A stretch of 64,000 bases of DNA, from NCBI RefSeq assembly GCF_026212465.1, contig NC_080055.1, positions 15,918,245-15,982,244 on the forward strand, written 5' to 3'. This DNA comes from Amaranthus tricolor. Taxonomy: Eukaryota; Streptophyta; Magnoliopsida; Caryophyllales; Amaranthaceae. A model generated the notes under the pieces. It searched no databases. It saw only the letters and a list, made by a program, of their open reading frames with translations, and was not told the origin of the DNA. The position numbers and the translations under genes were made by a program. Shown piece after piece: positions 39,169-52,035 of this stretch (position 1 is the stretch's first letter; each line of letters opens with the position of its first letter).

Positions 39169-41456
39169 TCCCTGGGACAGGGCCAATTTCAAAAGCTCCT
39201 TACCGAATGGCCCCAAAGGAGATGGAAGAATTGAAAGTCCAATTGGAGGAGTTGTTAGAGAAGGGTTATATAAGACCCAGTGTGTCGCCTTGGGGAGCCC
39301 CAGTGTTGTTTGTAAGGAAAAAGGACGGAACGATGCGTCTCTGTATTGATTACAGAGAACTTATTAAGGTCACTGTTAAGAATAAGTACCCATTACCACG
39401 GATCGATGATCTTTTTGATCAGTTGCAAGGGGCAGGAGTCTTTTCCAAGATTGATCTGCGGTCAGGGTATCATCAGTTACGTATCAAGAAGGAGGATATT
39501 AGTAAATCAGCTTTTAGAACCAGATACGGACACTTCGAATTTACCGTGATGCCTTTTGGGTTGACCAACGCACCTGCAGCATTTATGGGGTTGATGAATC
39601 GGATTTTTAACGCGTACCTCGATAAGTGTGTAGTGGTGTTCATTGATGATATTTTGGTATATTCCAAGAGCCAAGAAGAACATCGAGAGCATTTAAGAAT
39701 AGTCTTGCAGATTCTGCGAGAGAATCAGTTGTATGCTAAGTTTTTGAAGTGTGAATTTTGGTTAGAGCAAGTGGCTTTTCTGGGTCACATTGTTTCTAAG
39801 GAAGGAATTTCTGTTGATCCAGCAAAAGTAGCAGCTGTTCGGGATTGGTCTGCACCTCGGAATGTTACAGATATCCGGAGTTTCTTAGGATTAGCAGGGT
39901 ACTATCGTCGTTTTGTGAAGGACTTTTCTCGTATCGCTCGTTCACTAACAGCCTTGATGAAGAAGGAAAAGAAGTTCGAATGGACTGAGGAGTGTGAGAA
40001 GGCATTTCAGTTGTTGAAGGAAAAGTTAACTAAAGCCCCTGTGTTGACCTTACCTGATCCATCTTTGGAGTTGTGCAAAGAGTTTGGGAGAATGAACTTG
40101 GAGATAATCCAAGAAGGGGAATTGGAAGCCAAGTTTAGTGCATTGTCTATTCAACCTACCTTTTTCGAAGAGATTATGGCTAAGCAACTGGACGACCCAA
40201 AGTTCATTAAACTTCGGGAGCAGATCAGTGAAGGGAGAGCTGAAGGTTTTACAATTCATGAGGACGGTAGTCTGCGTTTTAAAGGACGATGGTGTGTACC
40301 GGATGGGTCTGACTCTTTGAAGGAAAAATTATTGAACGAAGCCCATTATTCTAGATACTTGGTTCATCCTGGTGAAGATAAGATGTATCAAGATTTAAAA
40401 TACATGTTTTGGTGGTCAGGTATGAAAAAGAATATTGCAGATTTTGTTTCCAAGTGTTTAACGTGTCAAAAGGTTAAGAGTGAACATCGAAGACCAGCTG
40501 GGTTACTGCAACCTCTAGAAGTTCCGGTATGGAAGTGGGATGACATTTCTATGGATTTCGTGTTAGGTTTGCCACGAACTAAGGCTGGTAATGATACTCT
40601 TTGGGTTATTGTGGATAGGCTTACTAAGTCTGCAAGGTTTATTCCGATGAACTGTAAGTGGGATATGGAACAACTTGCTCGTGCCTATATTAGATACGTT
40701 GTTCGATATCACGGAATACCTCGTACTATTGTCTCCAATCGTGATACTCGATACTTGTCACATTTTTGGAAATCATTACAGCAGGCTTTGGGAACCACTC
40801 TTCTTCATAGTACGTCTTTTCACCCTATGACGGATGGTCAGACTGAACGTGTCAATCAGATACTAGAAGACATGTTGAGAGTAATAGCCATGGAATGGCA
40901 AGGTTCATGGGTTGAACATTTGGATTTAGTAGAATTCTCTTATAATAACAGTTATCAGGCAACGATTCAAATGGCTCCGTTTGAAGCACTTTATGGTCGT
41001 AAGTGCCGTAGTCCTGTATGTTGGGATGATTTTACTGAATCTGTCACCTTAGGACCTGATATGCTTGTGCAAATGACTGAGAAAGTAAAGTTGATTCGCG
41101 ATAAAATGAAGGCAACCCAGGATAGACAAAAATCGTACGCCGATCTCCGACGTCGGCCTGATGAGTACGAAGTGGGCGACAAAGTTCTACTCCGTGTGTC
41201 TCCGATGAAAGGTGTGGTTCGTTTTGGTGCTCGTGGGAAGTTAAGCCCGCGTTTCATTGGTCCCTATGATATTGTGGAGCGGATTGGGAAGTTAGCTTAC
41301 CGGTTAGCGTTGCCTAATGCGCTGGGTAAGGTTCATGACGTTTTTCATATCTCCCAGTTAAAACGTTATGTTGCGGCTTCTACGCATGTCTTAGACCCAA
41401 AAACGTTAGAGCTTGATGAATGCCTCACCTATGAAGAGCAACCTGTTCAGATTTAG
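39129..41456 (+). pseudogene. Tekay RT-integrase lacking RNase H
   Basis: 775-codon frame. [47 protein letters not shown], catalytic [26 protein letters not shown]. Right after LPDPSLEL (about 40070) the frame jumps to the linker preceding integrase ([16 protein letters not shown]). The whole RNase H domain is therefore absent without a frame change. Integrase: HHCC module ([15 protein letters not shown]...CLTCQKVK), first Asp in [10 protein letters not shown], second Asp position is Asn ([11 protein letters not shown] at 40737-40739), Glu in [12 protein letters not shown] 35 residues later, then [20 protein letters not shown]. It stops at 41456, before the chromodomain. It cannot complete replication alone. 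Confidence 0.92.
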
Positions 41457-41494
41457 ATAGAAAGCCTTGCAGTACTCGGCGAAAAGATGTTGCA

Positions 41495-41620
41495 ATGGTT
41501 AAGGTTCTATGGTCAAATCATCGGTTACAAGAGGCAACTTGGGAAACAGAAGCTTCCATGCGAGAGAAGTATCTGTACCTTTTCCCTCAGGTTAGTAAGT
41601 TACGGGGACGTGACTTTTTA
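41495..41620 (+). pseudogene. Tekay chromodomain remnant
   Basis: A different frame just after the integrase stop reads MVKVLWSNHRLQEATWETEASMREKYLYLF; given in pieces, VKVLWSNH and EATWETE are the conserved chromodomain core. In Tekay elements this domain is fused to integrase and directs insertion to heterochromatin. Here a TAG at 41454 and a frame change separate it. Confidence 0.8.
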
Positions 41621-41761
41621 AGGGGGATAGAAATCAATAGGATTTTTCGCGCATTGAGTTATTTTGATCTATTCCTTTTGTTGTGTGCTTGTTTTGTCGT
41701 TTTTGTGTGTGTGATTGTTGTGTGTTTTGTGTTTGTACGTTGAGGTTTTGGGGTCAAAACC

Positions 41762-41779
41762 TTTTTAAGGGGGGTAGTC
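41762..41779 (+). other. Tekay polypurine tract
   Basis: TTTTTAAGGGGGGTAGTC immediately before the 3' LTR; this purine run primes plus-strand DNA synthesis in LTR retrotransposons. Confidence 0.85.
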
Positions 41780-43410
41780 TGTAACACCCCGATATTTTTC
41801 CGATATATTCAATGATTTACTGGTAATATTATTATTATTATTCTTTTTAGAAGAGTATATTTTTTTTATTATTATTTATTTTGTTAGTAGGTTAGATCAT
41901 GAGATTTCAACTTTTAAGGCAATTAAAACCATTTTAAGCCCAAATCTTTTTTCCTAATCTATCTTTAATTTCAAAAAAAAAATAAATAAAAGGGGATTTG
42001 TAGAGTTGGCCGGCCATATGGGGTAACTTGGGGGATTTGTAACCTCTTGAAGAATATTGAAAGATTAAGAATTATTGCCTTGAATAATTGTTTCCTTAAT
42101 TTCCTTAATTCCTTTATTTCCTTAATCTCCTAATTACCTTAGTCTCATCATTAGCATTCTTCTTTCAAAACTCTTAGAAAACTCAAGGAAAAATATATAT
42201 TCTTCTTCAATCTCCTTCTACTCACGCCTAGTATCATCATCTTGTTCATCAATTGGTGTTTTGTTCTTGTGCAAATTGTGAGTAAATTCTTAACCTAGTT
42301 TTATTTTTAAAGTTTTAATTTAAATTTCTATGATTTTTTTTATGTGTGTTATGGATGATTTGAGGAAAATGTGTATGTGTGCTTATTTCCCGAATACGAT
42401 TGAACCTTGTAGGAAGTCGATTCGTGACCGGGAATTGATTAAGACGCTTGTGAGTTGGTTATCTTGCTTAAGGTATGTACACGCAGCGAAGTTCGCATTA
42501 GTCCGATGTATCATTTAATAATGGTATACAAAATTAAAGTATGGATATATAGTACGAATAATGTTATCTTTCGAATAAATAATTTTGATTCATTGTTTTG
42601 ATAAGCAGAGGTAGTATGACCTCACTAACCTTAAAGTGGACGTAGTATGACGTCAATTGGTGGAAATGAATTACTCGCTGTATATGGGGGCATTATGAGC
42701 CACCGCGGGGGTATGCATACTTAACCATAGGCACCGAAGTAAGGTGAGTGTCTATGGTAGAGACTTGCTTAGGGGTTAGCTCCCCCTAATGTAATGTCTC
42801 ACTTATGGAGATTGGAGTGTACCGGCAGTATGGCTGGATAGTATAGCATTATGGCTGACTAATCTTTACATGAAAATAATTATTCTTTATTATCATGATC
42901 GAAGCGTATTGTTCTGTGAATTGACAGCTATTAAATTAAAACTTTCTCTTGTGTTATTATTTACTTGATATGCGACAATTGCTGACGTGTACTTTTGGTC
43001 TTAACGACCCTACGATGATGTTGTTTCCTATCTGGGCAATGACTAGCAGTAAGTTAAGTTGCAGGTTTGGGGAGTGAGGATTGACCCTTGAAGAAATAAA
43101 TCATTAGGATATAGAAGTCTTGATAAGAACTTCTAATTAAGTTTAAAGAACATTTGGTTTTATGAGGCAATTTTCGTTCTCAAGTTTTAATAAGTAGATT
43201 TAACTTTTCGTGCTTATCCGCTGCTAAGAATTTCTTATATCTAGTAGTTCATAATAACACTAATAGAACTCGATCCGCAAGCTTTCCTTGAATTTCAAAT
43301 CCGTTTTAGCTGCCTTCTAACATCCCGGTTTGACTCGGATAATATTTATCTCGTTTTTAGAAGGGCCATCTTCTCTTTTCGTACGACCCGAGTTATTCCG
43401 AGATGTTACA
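41780..43410 (+). repeat. Tekay 3' LTR
   Basis: 1631 bp, closely matching 34028-35632 apart from scattered substitutions and a ~30-bp stretch near 42300 absent in the 5' copy. The frame at 42330-42518 is the LTR counterpart of 34551-34739. Confidence 0.93.
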
Positions 43411-43524
43411 GAATCGCAGCATATAATCTAATTTTTTTCCCCTCGTTTTTTATCCTATTTTATGCTACATAGTTGAAAAACAGCAGCATATGTCACGCAA
43501 CAAATAAGATTTTTTCCACTAGTG
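43411..43524 (-). repeat. CACTA-0 terminal inverted repeat and subterminal motifs
   Basis: Minus strand begins CACTAGTGGAAAAAATC at 43524, followed by ATTTGTTGCGTGACATATGCTG. This is nearly the same as the CACTA-1 left end (CACTAGTGGAAAAATCGTATTTGTTGC). Subterminal GCAGCATAT motifs continue on the far side of the Tekay insertion. Confidence 0.8.
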
Positions 43525-44364
43525 ATACCTTCAATTTAATGCTCAAAGTTTGTGAAATTTTGAGAAATTGGAAAATTAAGGTTACGGAATTAGGGGTTGA
43601 AAAATTAGAGATATTATAGGGAATTAAGGCAAATGTCATATTTTGAATGATTTTCGATGTTTTCAATCTCAAAAACATGGCTTCCTTACTAATAGACGGT
43701 TTTCAAACGTCTTTTTGTAAAAAAAGGCCACAGAGATTTAATTGGGTAAACCTTATGGCACTGCATGAATTTTAAAAAAATAAAAAAATAAAAAAAAATA
43801 AAAAATAAAAAAAACTTTGGTTACCACGTGCAAAATCCTATATCTCAATGTTACTACGTAGAATTTACCAATATATAACTTTAATATAACTATTCTATCT
43901 GTAGTATTACATTATTATGTTTATGACAAATATCTTCAACTATACACAACTGAAAACTATCAAAAATTAAAATAAAATAGTTTCTTACTAGATATCAAAT
44001 CGCAATAAAAGAAAACAATAATAAAAGTACATAAATAATATCAAATATCAACTATTTATTTTATATGAAAGTGAACTATAGTCTTCAAACATATAAAATG
44101 ATATTTTCAATTTACAATATTCATGAATACACATTTTTATGTACCTACATGTGTTGTTATATTAAAGATGTTATAATTACAAAAACTGTACTAAATTTTT
44201 TCTAACCTACAAAAACGATAAACATGCGAGCAAATATAAGCGACTAGAAACTACAACAAGACGCTGTTAGTCGATGGAGATAAAGCATGTGTGATTGGCA
44301 ATAACGACCAACTCCCAAAAATATGTCGAGCATCCTTTTGAACTTTTTTTATGCGCAAATTGTT
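43525..44364. other. AT-rich intergenic sequence
   Basis: No gene seen. It includes an A-rich (AAAAAAT)n-like stretch at about 43768-43815. Sequence outside the CACTA-0 end starts here with ATACCTTC. Confidence 0.4.
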
Positions 44365-45038
44365 GTGAGAGACTGTCTTTTAAAGAGACGGTCTCAATTA
44401 GGCCGACCCATTAGATTTTTTAAAAATACAAAAACAAAAATGTAGTATAACTGCATGTTTATTTAGTAGGGATTTTGGATACCTCAAGTAGGCATTTAGG
44501 ATTCGTTAAGTAGGAGTTCACAGTTTTTCAAGTAGGTGTTTATAACGTGCTGAAGTTGTCAAGTAGGTGTTATATGTTGTAGATGTTTAGGTTATGTACT
44601 GTAGGTGTTTAGGATATTTGCTGTAGATGGTTTTGTTATGTGCTATAGGTATTTTTGTTATATGTCGTAGATATTTAGGTTATTTGTCGTAAGTATTTAT
44701 GTTATGTGCTGTAGGAGCTTATATCATGTGTTGTAGCTCTTTAGGTTATTTGATATAGGAGTTTATGTTTTATACTGTGGGCGTTTATATGTCTACTTCA
44801 GTATGCAAAAAAAAACTTACTATAACTACTTTAAAATACCTACATCAACTATTCAAAATGATTACTCCAGCATACAAAAATAATACTAAAACTAGTTTAA
44901 ATGCCTACTAAAACTAGTTCAAAATACCTACTAAAGTTACAATAGGTTATTATTTTTTGTGAAATGCGTGCGTGTAGTAAGTGCTTTTGTAAATTGAACT
45001 GGACTTTGAAAGTCGTCTCTTAAAAAGACGGTATCTCA
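44365..45038. mobile_element. AGACGGTCTC-type MITE candidate
   Basis: About 670 bp bounded by imperfect ~28-bp inverted repeats: TGAGAGACTGTCTTTTAAAG at 44365 and, in reverse complement, TGAGATACCGTCTTTTTAAG ending at 45038. Each terminus also contains GAGACGG/CGTCTC self-complementarity. The interior (44460-44800) is a degenerate tandem array of TAGGTGTTTAGGTTATGTGC-like units. No transposase and no certain target duplication. Confidence 0.55.
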
Positions 45039-46765
45039 AGGGACGTACTTTTTTATTTTGGTTTTGTGTTTGTGTTTTTCGTTAAATAGTCGCAAATAGA
45101 TAGTATATGAAAAAATGGAGGGAATTTTTCCCCCACATTCAAAAGTAGTAGCCTATAATTTTAACAATAATTTGTTTAAGATTAATTATCTTTAAAATAA
45201 TATTAAATTATTATTTTATTTTGTTTTTAATTATCATTCAAAAAAGGTGATAATTTTCTCCAACAGTTTAGTACGATTAATAATACACTAATATGATTAA
45301 TACAACACTAATACAACTTATATTAAGATTATTCACCGATTCTACAACAATTACAACTAATAATTAACTAATATGAGAAATATTTTACTAATATATTACT
45401 AAAAATATACTAATACGACAAATGTATTACTAATTACGCCTTGTTTTACTCTACTAAGACTATTACTAAACTAATAGAACCAATATGAATAATACTATAC
45501 TAATAAGACTAACGCTTCATTAATGAAACTAATACTATACTAATACGACTGAAGACTCAACTTTCTTAAATGATGATAATTTAAAACACATATTAATTAA
45601 ACAAATAAATTTAGTAATACATTTAGTTGTTTAAGTCGGTCCGAAATCATATTAAATAAAAAGTGAATAATTGATATATATTTTAAGTCCGAAATATTGA
45701 AATATGTTTAAATGACTTAAGTTTATCTTAAGATTGGATTTATAAGTCTTGAAATAAGTTTGAATAAATTTAAGATAATTATGTTTACAATAAGGTCAGT
45801 TTCATAATTATCTTTGAAATATTTTAATAGGTGAAGGACTATTAAAATTATCTTTGAAATATTTTAATAGGTCAAAATATATTGAAATTAAGTTGAATAT
45901 ATAATTACACGTTTTATTTTAAACGTTTGGATATATTATTACACGATTAAATGTTAAAGTACAAGCTACACACGTTTTGTTATTTATAGTACACGCTTAA
46001 TATTTGATTTTAAATAAGTTGTTAAGTTAATTAAAGAGTTTCCTATAAATAACATGGTAATTTAAATTGATACTATAAATAGAAAAAGTCAATTTAAATT
46101 AATGCTCAAAATAGGAATTAATTTTGAATAATTATTTACACGTTGAATTATCTGGTTTTGCTGAGTTTTCAATATCTTGTATAAGTTCTAATGTGGTAGC
46201 ACAACATTGGTTATTGATAACTGATTACAGGACATAATGACGAAATTATATGAGCTGTCAGTAACGCCAGTTTGAATTAAAGCTTAAGGTCATGAAGACT
46301 GGCACAAAATATCCAGATCAATGAAATTAATGGATGAAGCTTTCTTGCTCTTCAAGGATATTTTGAGGTGTAACATCTATAAATATAAGGTTTCGTTCAA
46401 GAATTAAGGATGCACTCTTCTTACAATTTTCTCTCTTGACTTAAGAACTAATATTCTCTAAGTATTTAAATGAGTTGTAATTTTTAGTTCATCTAGCTCT
46501 TACAATTTGTAATAGGATTAAGTGTTAAAAAGAGTTAGAGTATTTCATAGTTTAATACACCTAACTTAGAATGCTTTTTAAAGTGTTCCACTTGTAATCT
46601 CTATTGTGAGATTGAGATTTGCTTTTATTACGACTAAAACTATATCCATACGATAAAAATTTAATGCTAATTTTATGCATTTATACTAATAATACACTAA
46701 TATTACTAATACTATACAAATACGACTCGTATTAATTTAATATGACTAATATTATACTCTTATGA
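45039..46765. other. Intergenic; CTAATACGA-type low-complexity repeats and a TATA-bearing stretch
   Basis: 45260-45560 and 46680-46765 are degenerate repeats of ACTAATACGACTAATAC. Between them, 46370-46470 has TATAAATATAAGG followed by a CT-rich leader (CTTACAATTTTCTCTCTTG), which looks like an LTR promoter, but I could not find LTR ends. No coding frame. Confidence 0.4.
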
Positions 46766-46774
46766 TTAATACTA

Positions 46775-48119
<1,345 letters not shown>

Positions 48120-48128
48120 TTAATACTA

Positions 48129-48835
48129 CATTATTACTACTAATACTGTATCAATACAACTAATTCTATAATAATAGGAGTAATAATACACCAACATGTA
48201 GATTAATGCTTCACTAAGAAAACTAATGTTGAACTAATATGACTAATACTAAATAAATACAAATTATAATATACTAATACGACTAATACTATGCTAATCA
48301 CATATTAACACTACTAATACAACACAAATACAACTAAAATGAAACTAATAATATACTTATAAAACTAATACCATACTAATACAATTAATATTATTCTAAT
48401 ATACCTAATACTACACAAAAACAATTTAATATATAGTAATAACTCATAATATGCTAAATACCACTTGGCTACCACATCTATGATAGCTATTGCTCATCGT
48501 TAAGCTACCACTTGGCTACCTCATGTATGGTCGCCAATGGCACAACCAGATGGCTTCCAATTACTATTGCGACGATTTATATAGGGACGAGATGTATTTG
48601 GCAGCCATCTGGGACCTGGTGGCTATAGGCCTATAGTAAATAGTTGACTACCAAATGCTATGGTCATTATTTTGTGCATTTTTAGTGTGCATTTTTGATA
48701 CAAAATGAATATATGCTTAGTTTTTAGTCAATACAAATTATTCTTTTACACATATTTTAATTTAAATTAAAAATTAAAAATCTATGTCTTGTTATTTAAT
48801 TTTTTTGAAAATATTAAAATTAGTATAATCTTGCA
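48129..48835. other. Intergenic, no gene seen
   Basis: CTAATAC-type repeats continue to about 48440. Then 48470-48660 contains two copies of TACCACTTGGCTACC and a partly palindromic stretch (TGGCTATAGGCCTATAG). No coding frame. Confidence 0.4.
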
Positions 48836-49455
48836 ATCCCCATCCCCATCTGTTAATGCAATCCCCATCCCCATCCCATCGCCATCCCCGCGGCGGATAT
48901 AATTTTTTTCCCCGTCCCCGCCCCGATGGGTTTGTATCTAAAACCATCCCCGCCCCACCACCCATCTGGGTATCCATCCCCGTGTAATACCCATTTTTCC
49001 CGCCCCACCACCTGTCAAATCCCCGCTTAATACCCATCTGTGCCACATATTTATATTCAATCATTTTATAAAACTAATAACATCATTACATAAATATCAA
49101 TAACTAGTTAAATTACCAATCGACTCATCATTAACAACTTTGAACTCTTTTAACCATTTTTATGAAGAAAAATGCGAGTCCGGACGAAGAAGATATCGCA
49201 TTTACAGAACGGGAAAGAAAACAGAAACTAGCAAAAGACTTTAAAATATTTTGAGGCGGGTATCTTGAGGCGGGGCAGGGCGGGGCGGGGATGGGGCGGG
49301 TATCACCTGAAACCCATCTCCATCCCCATCCCCGCGATGGGTATGAATTTTATACCCGTACCCGCCCCATAACCCATCAAACCGGGACCCATCCTCTCTC
49401 CGATGGGGCGGGGATGGGGCGGGTCTCCTATTAGACCCGCCCCACCTGCATCCCT
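48836..49455. mobile_element. GC-rich CATCCCC repeat block, hAT-like remnant
   Basis: Two GC-rich arrays, 48836-49030 and 49255-49455, of CATCCCC/CCCGCCCC and complementary GGGGCGGGGATGGGG words, flank about 225 bp of ordinary sequence. The right end finishes CCTGCATCCCTA, resembling the TAGGGATG terminus of some plant hAT elements. No matching left terminus or 8-bp duplication was found. The Gly/Trp-rich frames in it are repeat translations. Confidence 0.45.
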
Positions 49456-50037
49456 ACTTCCTCTTCCATTCATCATGAATTTTATTAAAATACCCAAATG
49501 GATATTCATATTCATATTAAGCATTTCAATAATCACAATTACGGGAAGTGGAGTATGAGTATTATTGTATGTGTGCCTTGGAAATGAGAGTGTGGGGTTA
49601 TTCTATGGAATTGTTGGTCTTGGATTCTTTAACATATTCATGTTTCTTTGTTGAAAAAAATACTTGCTGCTGATGCTTGTTTGAGTGGGTTGGATTTGTT
49701 CATGATCATCATACTCATCTCTGTTCATACACTAACATACAGCTCTGTTGCGTTTGGGTCCTTAGAGAAAGAGATTACAAGTCCTGAAAGTTGGATGAAT
49801 ATGATTATCCATTTGGGTAGTTGAGGAAGAACATAGATGAAAGATGAAGGGTTTAAATAAAATAACAAAGGGTAAAATGATAATTTCACAATATAACGGA
49901 AGAACATACGCTTTTCCTTCATAATGTTAATATAGCTCAATGTTCAAAAATAAAGTACTATTTTGTGAAAAATTTTTTAAAAATTATTACCACTGACCTT
50001 TTGCAATAGTTCGTGCTTACCATGTAGAATATCCCTT
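49456..50037. other. Intergenic, no gene seen
   Basis: AT-rich with no convincing frame on either strand; the short frame at 49725-49940 (-) shows no recognisable feature. Confidence 0.4.
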
Positions 50038-50169
50038 TAAGTTTTTTCTATATGGTAGCAATAAAATATTAATTTTGAAAATTTTGTAGCAAAATCCAAT
50101 AAAAAACATCCAATTTCGTTAACTTTTGTATTTTTTATATTTTCCTTTTTGCAGATTTAATGGCATGAA

Positions 50170-50659
50170 GGAGATCGGGCCTCATGCTTGAATTGTAAGG
50201 TGGTGTTAGGTACAGAGATGCCCACCCAACACAGGCTTTTAGTACTGGTTTTCAGGATGCGGAAGAAAATCATAAAGAAGAATGTCGAGTCCAGGGGAAA
50301 GATCATGTGGGGGAGACTCAAAGGGGATATGGTCACAACCCTATCAAGCAAGATAATTTTTTCGGGCTTCCCAAGTTAGTCGAAGGATGCAATTAAAATG
50401 TGGGTGAACATGGCAAAAACTATTAGAAAAGTGGCAAAATAGACCTTGGGGGTGTCGTCGAGTGAACAAAAAGTGTTCAAAGAGTAGTGGTGGTGGAATG
50501 ATGAGGTGGAAAAGAAGATAAAGGATAAAAACAAGAGACTTAAGGAACTTATGGCATGCACGGAAGAGGAGGATAGGATAGAAAAGAGATTGAGCTATAA
50601 AGAAGCAGAGCGGGCGGCAAAGAAAGCGATAATGGAGGCAAAAAACCGTGGTTATGAGG
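50170..50659 (+). pseudogene. RTE LINE ORF, part before solo LTR
   Basis: Coding remnant reading NCKVVLGTEMPTQHRLLVL (end of the endonuclease module), then SRGKIMWGRLKGD, and after stops near 50376 and 50486 WWWNDEVEKKIKDKNKRLK and KAIMEAKNRGYE, the linker before RT. The solo LTR interrupts after GYE. The ATG at 50506 is not a real start. Confidence 0.8.
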
Positions 50660-52035
50660 TGATAAATGCGATTATTTGCACTTATCGCGTTTATTATTAT
50701 GCTCCTTTTATGAAGTTTAATGGTGGTTTAGGGTCGTTTTTAGTCCATTTACTCCGATTTGTAATATTTTGACACTTCGGGAGTAATTGGGCCGATTTTG
50801 ATGATTTTGGGGTATGTTTGTGCAAGAATTATGGTTTTTACAATTGTAGGGCATTATGAGACGGAAATCGATGCTCGTGAGCTAAATTGTGAATAAATAG
50901 AAACCGCTAAACGACCCTAAGTGTGAGTTTCCAAGCATCAAAGCAAAGCCCATTCGGCTGTGAGGAGCAACCAAGGTCAAAGCCTACTCGTCGCTAGCCT
51001 TTGGAACAAAGATCATAGGCAGTGCATAAAGCCGACTCGGGTTCATAAGAGGATCAAGCCCCAGCCGAGTCGTCTTAATGTTCTGGAAAGCAGCAATTTA
51101 GGTAGTGATAAAAGCCGACTCGGCTTTTGTGGAAGGCAAAGTCACTGCCGAGTCGGTTGTAGGTTCTGGAAAATCAGTGCTTCTATTTCATCAAAAGCCG
51201 ACTCGGCTTTCTGCTGAGCATTCACCACAGCCGACTTGGTTGTGCACCCTGTATGGCGGTTTTCCCTAATTTTTAGAACCACTTTTTTAAGTGGCGGTTA
51301 CTCTTATCATGACATTCAATTTTAGTTTTAGTTTTCTTTAGTAAATTTCAGATTTTCTCTCTAGTTTTTTTGTTAGTTTTTATTTGAAGATCCTTTGTCT
51401 ATCATTTACTACGTGTTCTTCATCATTATGCATAATGAGTAGTTTTCTTATCTATGGTTAGAGCAGAATCCCTAATTCAAAGCATGGGATAATATTTTAT
51501 CGATTGATCATGTGTGGATTGAGTCTGTAATTGAACCTACGCTTAATGAATCTCGATTTAAACCTCTTTATTAACCTTTTCAATAAAACAGAAGTTTGAA
51601 ATTAGGATTAATTTAGGATTGAGATATATCTAAGTTAAATTTCTTCTAGTTTAACCAATAAAACGGAAGTTTGAGGATTAACACTAGTTTGGTCTTAAAA
51701 CGATATTAATCAATAGAGCGGAAGCTTGAGATTAATTAGATCACGTTTAATTATGTCGATGACTTAGTTTCATACAATCATGAGAGTAATTTATCCCCAT
51801 GTTACAATTAGGTGATGCCCGGCGCCCTAGAGCTTGTCATATCATTGTTATCTCCATATCATTTCTGTTTTTGCATTAGTTTATTTGCACGGTAGTACTA
51901 GCTTCTCAACCACATTATTGTTTAATCTGTTTCTTGTAGTCATTAAACAACCAAATCGATTAACTCGGCTCCTTGTGTTCGACCCGCAGCTACACGTCAA
52001 CCGTGCGCTTGCGGTTATTAAAATTTGCACTATCA
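50660..52035. mobile_element. Solo LTR, 1376 bp, with perfect 5-bp target duplication
   Basis: Starts TGATAAATGCG and ends TTTGCACTATCA, flanked by TGAGG at 50655-50659 and 52036-52040. It interrupts LINE codons. No internal region, primer site or second LTR, so it is either a solo LTR left by recombination or a small non-autonomous element. The end (CTCCTTGTGTTCGACCC) resembles Ty3-gypsy Tat-type LTRs. It contains repeated CCGACTCGG motifs (51031-51239). The frames inside it are not genes. Confidence 0.85.

Larger units (their letters stand above)
34028..43410 (+). mobile_element. Tekay/Del chromovirus (Ty3-gypsy), 9.4 kb
   Basis: Complete LTR retrotransposon: LTRs 34028-35632 and 41780-43410 (TGTAACACCCCG...GATGTTACA), initiator-Met primer site, an extra ORF, gag-protease, RT-integrase, a chromodomain remnant and a polypurine tract. 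Flanks are GAACC (34023-34027) and GAATC (43411-43415), a 5-bp target duplication with one C-to-T change. Integrase follows RT (gypsy order), and the sequence matches the Tekay lineage in the integrase. It is disabled by a frameshift, loss of RNase H, a catalytic integrase change and a broken chromodomain. It lies inside CACTA-0. Confidence 0.92.

Noticed and set aside
48792..49536. Gly/Trp/Asp-rich minus-strand frames as genes
   Set aside because: They translate the GC-rich CATCCCC arrays.
50188..50772. Short plus-strand frames as separate genes
   Set aside because: They are pieces of the decayed LINE ORF, the last running into solo LTR sequence.
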